DNA from: Anammoximicrobium sp032229885
Lineage (GTDB): Bacteria > Planctomycetota > Planctomycetia > Pirellulales > Pirellulaceae
Reading direction: 5' to 3'
Assembly: GCA_032229885.1 (NCBI GenBank)
Contig: JAVYAJ010000252.1
Location: 1-62,270 of the forward strand
Length of the DNA: 62,270 nucleotides
The notes under the pieces were generated by a model, which was not told the DNA's origin, did no database searches, and saw only the letters and a list, made by a program, of their open reading frames with translations. Shown here piece after piece: positions 9,554 to 16,355 of this stretch (the first letter of the stretch is position 1; each line of letters begins with the position of its first letter). The position numbers and the translations under genes were made by a program.

Positions 9554-10153
9554 TTACCATTTTTGCCGGCCGGCCAAGGCGTCGGCGAGAACCTCTTTGT
9601 TGGTGTATTCCAGGATGCTGCCGACCGTTACGCCGCGGGCCAGGCGTGTGATCTCGACCGGGTATTCAGCCAGCAGATTCGACAGGTGCAGCGCCGTCCC
9701 ATCGCCCTCGACCGTGGGATTGGTGGCCATGATGACTTCGCGGAAGCGGCCCTTTCGGACTCGCTCGACCAGCGGTTCGATCGTCAGTTGATCCGGGCCG
9801 ATGCCGTCGAGCGGCGCGATCCGCCCCAACAGCACATGGTACAGGCCGCGAAACACGCCCGTTTGTTCCAGCGCCATCACGTCGCGAGGCTGCTCGACGA
9901 CGCACAACTGCGTGTCGTCGCGCCGCGGATCCCGGCAAATCGAACAGGCATCGCCCTCGGACAGGTTATAACAGACGCCGCAGTAACGCACGTTTTCACG
10001 GACGTTGCGGATGGCGTCGGCCAATGCGAGGGCCTCGTTTTTGTGCACGCGCAGAATGTAGTATGCCAACCGTTCGGCCGATTTTTTTCCGATCCCGGGC
10101 AGCTTGGCAAACTCCTCGATGACCCGCGTCACAGACTCTGCCAGTTGGGCCAT
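9554..10153 (-). CDS. recR: Recombination mediator protein RecR
   Basis: The product is 199 aa, the usual length. It has an N-terminal helix-hairpin-helix (FAKLPGIGKKSAERLAYYIL), a four-cysteine zinc finger (YCGVCYNLSEGDACSICRD, about residues 57-75) and a Toprim domain with VVEQPRDVMALE and ATNPTVEGDGTALHL. It acts with RecF and RecO in loading RecA at single-stranded gaps. Its ATG lies one base after the ybaB stop codon and uses a GAGG site inside the end of ybaB, so the two genes are translationally linked. This dnaX-ybaB-recR order is widely conserved in bacteria. Confidence 0.97.
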   Translation of the reverse strand: MAQLAESVTRVIEEFAKLPGIGKKSAERLAYYILRVHKNEALALADAIRNVRENVRYCGVCYNLSEGDACSICRDPRRDDTQLCVVEQPRDVMALEQTGVFRGLYHVLLGRIAPLDGIGPDQLTIEPLVERVRKGRFREVIMATNPTVEGDGTALHLSNLLAEYPVEITRLARGVTVGSILEYTNKEVLADALAGRQKW

Positions 10154-10154
10154 G

Positions 10155-10529
10155 TCAGGACCTCGGTCCCGCTTCTTCGGCCTCGTCGCTCATCTGGCCA
10201 ACGCTCGCGGCCAGCGCGGACAGATCCATGCCGGCCGCGGATGAGCTGAATGCTTGCAACTGTAGCTCGCGAGCCTTGGCGACGGCCTGATTGACGGCGG
10301 CGGGGATCAGATCTTCGATCATCTCGCGTTCGCCGCGGGCGACCAGCTCGGGGTCGATCTTGATTCGCACGACCTCGCCCAGTCCGTTCACCTCCGCCTC
10401 GACCATGCCCGCGCCAGTGCTGGCAGTCGTCCGCTGGCCCTTCAGTTTTTCCGTGGCCGATTGCATCTGCGCGCCGAACTCGCGGGCGTTGCGCAGCGCG
10501 GTCATCATGCTTCCCAAACCTTTGAACAT
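10155..10529 (-). CDS. ybaB: YbaB/EbfC nucleoid-associated protein
   Basis: The product is 124 aa. The frame stays open upstream to 10715, but the ATG at 10529, preceded by GGCGAGGAG, gives the family-typical start MFKGLGSMMTALRNA. The core reads VEAEVNGLGEVVRIKIDPEL then DLIPAAVNQAVAKARELQ, the hallmark of this small dimeric DNA-binding family. It lies between dnaX and recR, as in most bacteria. The C-terminus carries an acidic extension. The upstream open extension is low-complexity (A, P, S-rich) and is not taken as coding. Confidence 0.95.
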   Translation of the reverse strand: MFKGLGSMMTALRNAREFGAQMQSATEKLKGQRTTASTGAGMVEAEVNGLGEVVRIKIDPELVARGEREMIEDLIPAAVNQAVAKARELQLQAFSSSAAGMDLSALAASVGQMSDEAEEAGPRS

Positions 10530-10559
10530 CCGATCTCCTCGCCCTGACGTTGCCGATCT

Positions 10560-10690
10560 GGTTTCCATCAGCCTCGGTCCGCCCGATCTCGGCGGCGCTG
10601 GTGACGGCGACGGCGCTGGCGGCCGCGCTGACGACGGCGGCCGCGCTGGCGACGGCCCCCCCAACCTCGCGCACTTTGTCCACGACCCGC
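10560..10690. repeat. Low-complexity GC-rich spacer between dnaX and ybaB
   Basis: The spacer is built from irregular 6-15 nt units related to gctggcgacggc and gcgctgacgacggcggcc. It interrupts an otherwise tight dnaX-ybaB arrangement. It could form strong secondary structure in the mRNA, but no function is evident. Confidence 0.5.
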
Positions 10691-10724
10691 GCGCCGATTC
10701 GAGCCTTAGGCGCACGCCTCGCCG

Positions 10725-12593
10725 TCACTCACCATGCGGATCTTCGACACGAATCACTTCGACGTCAAACAGTCGAACCGCCTCGCGCATCAACGGATCC
10801 TGCTGCAGATCTCGCAGCCGTTGTTGGCGTGACACGGCAGCAGTCCGCTTGTCGGGACACGGTCTGTCGGGTTCGGCGGCGACTATAAACTCGATCTGAA
10901 TCGCGCGCCCCAGCCGTTTCGACAGAGTCTGTTCAAGCTCGCGTTTCACCTCGGGGCGATCACAGTATTCTTTATTATACGCGGCTTTGAGCGCGATGAC
11001 GAGACGCTTGGGCGACGGCGCGGCCAGCGACGCGTAGTCGCCGGCAAGCTCGGCCTTCAAGCCCGAGACGTCCGTCAACGCGGCTTGCCAGGCCTGTTCG
11101 AGCGACATTGCCGGCGCTGTTCTCGTATCGGTGTCCGGCGAGGCGATCTCAGTCGGCGCCTCTGGCAACGCCTCGGGCTGGGCGCCGCGCGGCGGGACCG
11201 GCGGCGAGACAGGCTGGCTGTCGGCGTCGGGCGGCGTCGCAGGATCGCGTCGTTCGACGTTCGATGTGTGGACGCGAGGCACGGGCGCGGGTTCGGCGGA
11301 TCCGGCTTCGTTTGCGTCTGTCGATGGACGTGTTTTCGGGGCGGGCGGCAGCTCGCGGCGAACCGCGGCAACCGGCGGCCCCAGCGCCGGGCCTGGACCG
11401 CCTCGCAACTGGGCAATCAAGCCGGCCAACGATTCCAGGTCGTCCAGTTTACAGATCCGCACCAGGGCGATTTCCGCCAGCGTTCGGACCTGGGTCGCCT
11501 GACGCATGCGGGTCAGCGCCTGGTCCAAAATCTGCAGCGCCGCCAGCACGGTCTCCAACCCCCATTGCTGGCCGGCCTGGCGGACCTCGTCGAATTCGGT
11601 CGACGACACGTACAGCATCAAATCCGGCTGACAGCCGACCAGCGCCGCGGCAACGTCGCGCAGATATCCGACGAGCTGTTCCATCAACTGTCCGAGGTCG
11701 ACGCCCTCGCGGACTGCGGCGTCCAGCTCGCGCAACGCGGCGGCCGCGTCGCGGGCGATCAAATCACGGACGATGGAATGCAAACGGCCGGTGTGCGCCG
11801 TTCCCAGTAGGACGTGGACGTCGTCCTCCGTGATTCGCTGGCCGGAAAACGACAATACCTGTTCGAGCAGCGATTGGCTGTCCCGCATCGAACCGGCGGC
11901 TCGGCGAGCCAGCAAGCGCAGGGCGTCGTCATCCGCCGCGACGCCTTCCTCTTGAACGATCCGCCGCAGCCGCTGCATGATCGCGTCGGTGGCCACCGGC
12001 GCAAAATCGAACCGCTGGCATCGCGACAAAACCGTAATCGGGATCTTGTCGGCGTCCGTTGTGCAGAAGATGAACTTGACGTGCTCGGGCGGCTCTTCCA
12101 GCGTCTTGAGCAACGCGTTGAACGCGCCCGTGGTCAGCATGTGAACTTCGTCGATGATGTAGATCTTGAACCGCGACCTGCTGGGGCGAACATTGACATT
12201 GGATCGCAGTTGGCGAATCTCGTCGATTCCGCGGTTGCTGGCTCCGTCGATCTCCAACACGTCGACATCGTCGCCCGAGCCGATGCGCAGGCAAGCGTCG
12301 CACTCGCCACAGGGCGTCACCGTGGGGCCCTGCTCGCAATTCAGGCATTTGGCAAGGATCCGGGCCGTCGAAGTCTTGCCGACGCCGCGCGCCCCGGTGA
12401 ACAGATAGGCGTGCCCGACGCGATGCGTCAGGATGGCGTTTCCCAAGGCCCGCGCGACTTGATCCTGCCCCACCAATTCGGTGAACGTCTTGGGACGGTA
12501 GCGGCGGGCAACGACCACGTACTCGCCCGGCTCCGAGACGGTGTGGGCAGCCGCGTCAGAACCGGGATGGCGGTCGTCGATCTGGCTGGACAT
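10725..12593 (-). CDS. dnaX: DNA polymerase III subunits gamma/tau
   Basis: The product is 622 aa. The AAA+ clamp-loader domain has Walker A GARGVGKT (about residues 66-73), a zinc module (CLNCEQG, then CGECDAC), Walker B with IIDEVHML, and a sensor region with SRCQRFDF. An oligomerization domain III follows to about residue 390. A P/A-rich linker comes next, and the C-terminal ~120 residues resemble the tau tail. No A6G-type slippery heptamer was seen, so a shorter gamma form by frameshifting is not supported. It follows the SRP RNA gene by 37 nt and precedes ybaB-recR. Confidence 0.96.
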   Translation of the reverse strand: MSSQIDDRHPGSDAAAHTVSEPGEYVVVARRYRPKTFTELVGQDQVARALGNAILTHRVGHAYLFTGARGVGKTSTARILAKCLNCEQGPTVTPCGECDACLRIGSGDDVDVLEIDGASNRGIDEIRQLRSNVNVRPSRSRFKIYIIDEVHMLTTGAFNALLKTLEEPPEHVKFIFCTTDADKIPITVLSRCQRFDFAPVATDAIMQRLRRIVQEEGVAADDDALRLLARRAAGSMRDSQSLLEQVLSFSGQRITEDDVHVLLGTAHTGRLHSIVRDLIARDAAAALRELDAAVREGVDLGQLMEQLVGYLRDVAAALVGCQPDLMLYVSSTEFDEVRQAGQQWGLETVLAALQILDQALTRMRQATQVRTLAEIALVRICKLDDLESLAGLIAQLRGGPGPALGPPVAAVRRELPPAPKTRPSTDANEAGSAEPAPVPRVHTSNVERRDPATPPDADSQPVSPPVPPRGAQPEALPEAPTEIASPDTDTRTAPAMSLEQAWQAALTDVSGLKAELAGDYASLAAPSPKRLVIALKAAYNKEYCDRPEVKRELEQTLSKRLGRAIQIEFIVAAEPDRPCPDKRTAAVSRQQRLRDLQQDPLMREAVRLFDVEVIRVEDPHGE

Positions 12594-12630
12594 GGCTTCG
12601 GTTCACCGCCATCCGCAACATGAAAAGGGT

Positions 12631-12734
12631 CCGCCGAAGAGCACCCCTCGCACAAGAGTACACCGCTTATGGCTGCTCCTATTACGGCCTGACCAGGTTC
12701 ACGGTTCCCCCTTGCGAGGGGTGCACTTCGACGG
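12631..12734 (-). ncRNA. ffs: Small (4.5S-type) signal recognition particle RNA
   Basis: On the minus strand, 12734 to 12631 folds as one long hairpin. The terminal 22 nt on each side are complementary with two exceptions, pairing tgcgaggggtgc with gcacccctcgca. The apical part contains the SRP domain IV core GGTCAGG with the opposing AGCAGCC, the Ffh-binding internal loops. Length (~104 nt) and position just upstream of dnaX match the small SRP RNA of many bacteria. The tip differs from the common GGAA tetraloop: it is CC-GTAATA-GG, a possible hexaloop. A short T-run (CCCTTTTC) follows the 3' end. The ends are set by pairing and may be off by a few bases. Confidence 0.9.
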
Positions 12735-12981
12735 ACTCTGCCACGAGAATGCTTTAGCTTGACGCCCTAGTTTGTACGTGCAAAACGACGCGGCGTCAAA
12801 GGGGCAGCGGTCAATTTATGCGATCCGCCGCTGCCGATTCTGGCGCAAGGCGACCCAATACGAGCGCATCGCGCCTCCGACGGCCATCCGCCGCGCCTCA
12901 ACACGCCGGGCAGCGCGCGGATCTGTGCCGTGGGCGACTCGCGCAACGCGATAGCTGGCGGCCTGTCGTCGGTCCGCACGC

Positions 12982-13482
12982 TTATTTTGGCACCACCGTA
13001 CACAGGATTCGCCGCGCATGCTGAGCCGGTGAGGATTCGACTTTTCCGTATTCCTCGAGTTGCTGCAGCACCTCGGTCATGACTTTTCGTCCCTCCTCGA
13101 TGTGCGCCATCTCGCGGCCGCGAAACACAACGGTCACCTGGACTTTGTTCTTCTGCTGCAGAAATCGGACTGCGCTTTTGATTTTGAACTCGATGTCGTG
13201 TTCGCCCGTCTTGGGACGCAGCCGAATTTCTTTCGTCTTGATTTGGTGCGCGTTCTGTCCGGCCCGTTTCTTCTTTTCGTACTTGTACTTTCCGAAATCC
13301 ATGATGCGGCAAACGGGAGGCTTTTCGTTGGGCGCGACCTCGACCAGATCAAGCCCGACGTTTCGCGCACGCTCCATGGCCTCTGACGTGGGCAGAACGC
13401 CCAACTGTTCGCCGTTTTCCGAGATCACCCGCACGGGAGAAATGCGGATCTGCTCGTTGACGCGGTTCTGAATGCGACTTAT
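12982..13482 (-). CDS. infC: Translation initiation factor IF-3, probable AUA start
   Basis: The product is 166 aa from the chosen start. The N-terminal domain begins RIQNRVNEQIRISPVRVIS, matching the conserved IF-3 opening, followed by the Y/K-rich linker (FGKYKYEKKKRAGQ) and the C-terminal domain ending IEEGRKVMTEVLQQLEEYG. The conserved N-terminus extends 16 codons upstream of the first ordinary start (GTG at 13434). Between the in-frame TAG at ~13503 and that GTG there is no ATG, GTG or TTG. AAAGGA lies 8 nt before an ATA codon at 13482, which is therefore taken as the start; an ATT three codons later is the alternative but is poorly spaced. Rare infC start codons allow autoregulation by IF-3 in other bacteria. 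The usual rpmI-rplT partners are not downstream; the SRP RNA and dnaX are. Confidence 0.93.
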   Translation of the reverse strand: MSRIQNRVNEQIRISPVRVISENGEQLGVLPTSEAMERARNVGLDLVEVAPNEKPPVCRIMDFGKYKYEKKKRAGQNAHQIKTKEIRLRPKTGEHDIEFKIKSAVRFLQQKNKVQVTVVFRGREMAHIEEGRKVMTEVLQQLEEYGKVESSPAQHARRILCTVVPK

Positions 13483-13511
13483 TGTTGTGGTCCTTTCATA
13501 CTAGAAAACAT

Positions 13512-13554
13512 GCGGCTGGCGTCCGCCCCCGTCACAGGGGCTGCATTCAGCCGC
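13512..13554 (-). promoter_or_regulatory. Leader hairpin ahead of infC
   Basis: Transcribed on the minus strand, GCGGCTG and CAGCCGC pair as an outer stem around an inner GCCCC/GGGGC hairpin. The structure ends about 30 nt before the AUA start and just before the ribosome-binding site, a position suited to translational control. No protein ligand can be deduced. Confidence 0.5.
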
Positions 13555-13684
13555 GTCTGGCGTGGACAGAGACATCCCTCACGCGGCCCGAAATCGAACC
13601 TCGCAGGGCAGACCCTCGTCCGCCCGTTCCGCACCGTTTGTGCGGCCATTCGCGCTCGCGCAAAATATGTCACGATAACGTAGA

Positions 13685-13714
13685 AGTATCGACAAACCGC
13701 CCCGCGACCGTCAA
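13685..13714 (-). promoter_or_regulatory. Candidate sigma70 promoter for infC
   Basis: On the minus strand TTGACG is separated by 18 nt from GATACT (5/6 and 4/6 consensus matches). It predicts a leader of roughly 200 nt that includes the 13512-13554 hairpin. Confidence 0.45.
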
Positions 13715-14098
13715 CTAGCCTTCTGGCGATTTTGAGGATGTTTGTCCGTGTCGGCGATGCACGCCGGCTGGCCCCCCGGGTTCGCGACTGCGCCGCGATC
13801 CTGAACTCTGGCACAGCGCACGTTCGGCGTGCGCGCGGGAAATGGGCGACGTCGGAGACTTCCGTCTGTCTTTACCGCACGGACCTTGTTGTTCGACCCG
13901 CCATTTTCACCCGTGCGCGATGGGACCTGTTCGCGATGTATCTGTCCGGCCCGCGGTCGACCGTCGCACCCAAGGCGTGGCGTGAGCGAGGGAGCAAGGC
14001 GTGGCCTCGCTGGCGCTTCGGGTTATTTCTCGCTCGCGTTGCGGGGCCCGATGAGATGCGCCCTCTTCAACCGCGTATGGTCGAGGGCGAACGACGCG

Positions 14099-15397
14099 CT
14101 AGGCGGCGGGCGGAATCCGCGGGCTCAGCGGAAACTTGGGTCGCCCGGCGACCAACACCTGAACCGCGCGCCCTTGCAGCTCGCAGCCCGCAAACGGCGT
14201 GTTGACGCTCCGCGAACGGAAGGTGTGCGGGGCGACCGTCCAGCGGACGTCCGGATCGATGATCGTGATGTCCGCGTCGGCCCCGATCTGCAGCGTTCCC
14301 TTGGAAATCCCCAACACGCGCGCCGGATTGACCGTCAGTTTTTCCAGAGCGCTGGTCCAGTCCAAATGCCCGGGCACGATCAGCTTGGTTATCACCAGGC
14401 CGAGCAACGTCTCCAGCCCCAACATGCCAGCCGGAGCCTGGTCCAGCTCGAGCATTTTCTTTTCTCGCGCTCGCGGCGCATGGGCGCTGGAGATCACGTC
14501 AATGGCGCCGTCCTTCAAACCCTGCAGGCACGCCTCGAGGTGCTCGGACGATCGCAACGGCGGGTTGACCTTGTGGCAGGAATCGAACGACCGTAGCTCG
14601 TCATCGGTCAACACGAGGTTATAGATGCACACGCCTACCGTCACTCGGACGCCCCGCAACTTGACCCGGCGGACCAGATCCACGCTGTTTTGCGTCGAGA
14701 TGTTCAGGACGTGCAATCGGCCGCCGGTGGCCTCCGCCAGTCGCACGTCGCGGCTGGTCATCACGTCTTCGGCTTCGACCGGCAGGCCCTCAAGGCCCAA
14801 AATCATCGAAACCTTGCCCTCGTGCATGATCCCGTCGTGCGACAATTCGAGATCTTCGGGATGGCTCAAAATGGGTTTGTCGAACATCAGACAGTATTCG
14901 AGCGCTCGCCGCATCAATTCGGCGTTTTGCACGCTGCGCGGGGCGTCGGACAGCGCGACCGCGCCGGCCTCGACCAACGCCCCGATCTCGGCCAACTCCT
15001 TGCCCGCCCGATCCTTGCTCACGCAGCCCGCCACCAGGACGTGGCAGTTTCCCGCGCGGGCCGCCTTCTGCCGGATGAACTCGACGCCCGCCTGCGTGTC
15101 GATCGGCGGCTCGGTGTTGGGCAGGCAGACGATGGACGTAAAGCCGCCCGCCAAGGCCGCCGCCGTTCCGGTCTCGATCGTCTCGTCCTCTTCGCGCCCC
15201 GGTTCTCGCAACTGGACGTGCAAATCGATCAGCCCGGGCGAGACGATTTTTCCCGCGGCGGGGATCACCTGCTCGCCGCCCGTGGCCGCCGCGTCGTAGG
15301 CGACGATCCGTCCGTCTTCGATCAACAGATTCGTGACGCGATCAAGCCGTTGCGACGGATCGATCAGGCGGCCGTTTTCGATCAAAATACGTGACAT
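14099..15397 (-). CDS. Dihydroorotase-like protein, likely non-catalytic
   Basis: The product is 432 aa from the ATG at 15397 (preceded by AAAGG), giving the family start MSRILIENGRLIDPSQRLD. Overall length and order match class I dihydroorotase/allantoinase-type amidohydrolases, including REPGREEDETIETG and CLPNTEPPIDT. Key residues have changed: the HxH metal pair is H60-V-Q62, the metal-binding His of the usual HVST motif is N232 (LNIST), and TDHAPH is SAHAPR, so the catalytic Asp is A305 and a following His is R309. H179 and D151 are kept. In Pseudomonas a comparable inactive PyrC' is a structural partner of aspartate transcarbamoylase. No pyrB is adjacent here. A non-catalytic, structural or regulatory role is inferred. 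Confidence 0.85.
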   Translation of the reverse strand: MSRILIENGRLIDPSQRLDRVTNLLIEDGRIVAYDAAATGGEQVIPAAGKIVSPGLIDLHVQLREPGREEDETIETGTAAALAGGFTSIVCLPNTEPPIDTQAGVEFIRQKAARAGNCHVLVAGCVSKDRAGKELAEIGALVEAGAVALSDAPRSVQNAELMRRALEYCLMFDKPILSHPEDLELSHDGIMHEGKVSMILGLEGLPVEAEDVMTSRDVRLAEATGGRLHVLNISTQNSVDLVRRVKLRGVRVTVGVCIYNLVLTDDELRSFDSCHKVNPPLRSSEHLEACLQGLKDGAIDVISSAHAPRAREKKMLELDQAPAGMLGLETLLGLVITKLIVPGHLDWTSALEKLTVNPARVLGISKGTLQIGADADITIIDPDVRWTVAPHTFRSRSVNTPFAGCELQGRAVQVLVAGRPKFPLSPRIPPAA

Positions 15398-16355
15398 AGA
15401 AAGGCCTTTGCGGAACGAATGACGGCCGCGGCCCAAACGGGAACGCGGCCTCAGTCTCTCGGACACGGTTCGACACCTCGGCGCGCCCCCGCGTGCCGGT
15501 CGCGGGCAGATGTTCCGGCGACGCGTGGCGCACTCAGAGTCCGGTTTCGCGCCCCTCGGCGCATGTTTTTTGGACGGCCACGGACCATCGCGCCTCGTGC
15601 CGCGGAAGTGCGGCGGTTCACCGCCATGTGGGCGGCCGGGCATACAACCTGTCACCGCCATACGCCGACGACCGGGCGTGCGCTGCCAGCACTGACTGCC
15701 CGAAAGTCGGCCTCTGGACGACAAAGTCGGGCCGAACTCGGCGCTCCAAGCGGCCCCCCGAACGGCGCGAAGCATAACTTAACGCGGCTCCGCCCGACGA
15801 TCAATCCGCCAGTGTGCGCCGCCCACGCGTAAACCATTAGAAATGCCCCTGTTTCGCGCAGCTAGAGATGTCCCCTGGGTGTACGGATTAGCTTACGGTT
15901 TGCTGTGGGACTGGACTGCGCAGCGAGGGGAGCGCAGCGACCGAGGCGGAGCCGCCCCCCAGCCGCGGCGGGCGGCCAGCAGGACCAGAAAGCTTCTCTT
16001 CATGGTCCATTCTCCTTGGGGGGCAGACGGTGGGGGCGTTTCGTCGGCAACATGTTCTCGCAGTAGAGGCCGCCAAGCCTTGGCGGGCAGCGGTTCGTCT
16101 GTTCGCCTGGTGTGTCGCCGGGGCTAGACGTCGGGGACATCGGGGGTGCCCGACCGCGGGAACGTCGAGCACGAGCACGCACAGCAGCTTGGAAGTCGAG
16201 TCTGGATGGCGCTCGAGGCGCTGGGGTCGTTGGGAAGCAATACGCGGCAGGATGCCGTGTCCGCGAGTTGCCTCCGCACGCTCGACTTTCGCGCACGGCT
16301 CGAACGAAGTCAAGCACGGGCAACGCGTCCGTCGGCTGCGCCTCATTGCTGCGCC
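15398..16355. other. Long non-coding stretch with a short ORF
   Basis: Nearly 1 kb lies between the dihydroorotase-like and heparinase-like genes. Only a 36-codon ORF with a good ribosome-binding site (15893-16003) stands out. Open frames such as 15419-15832 and 15888-16346 have random, arginine-rich composition and are not accepted. Confidence 0.5.
15893..16003 (-). CDS. 36-aa signal-peptide-like short ORF
   Basis: It starts at the ATG at 16003 with AAGGAG nine bases upstream and encodes MKRSFLVLLAARRGWGA followed by an arginine/proline-rich tail and a stop. The opening looks like a bacterial signal peptide (basic start, short hydrophobic run), but it is cut short and the tail is GC-rich filler. 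It could be a small exported peptide, a leader, or the remnant of a larger secreted protein whose body has been lost. Confidence 0.3.
   Translation of the reverse strand: MKRSFLVLLAARRGWGAAPPRSLRSPRCAVQSHSKP

Larger units (their letters stand above)
13483..14098. other. infC leader and intergenic region
   Basis: This holds a structured leader hairpin (13512-13554) and a candidate promoter (13685-13714) for infC. Beyond 13740, toward the dihydroorotase-like gene, nothing gene-like is supported. Confidence 0.6.

Noticed and set aside
10725..12593. Programmed frameshift in dnaX
   Set aside because: No A-rich slippery heptamer in the expected region; the full tau-length frame is intact.
12735..12981. 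rpmI or rplT downstream of infC
   Set aside because: Short frames here have no L35 or L20 motifs.
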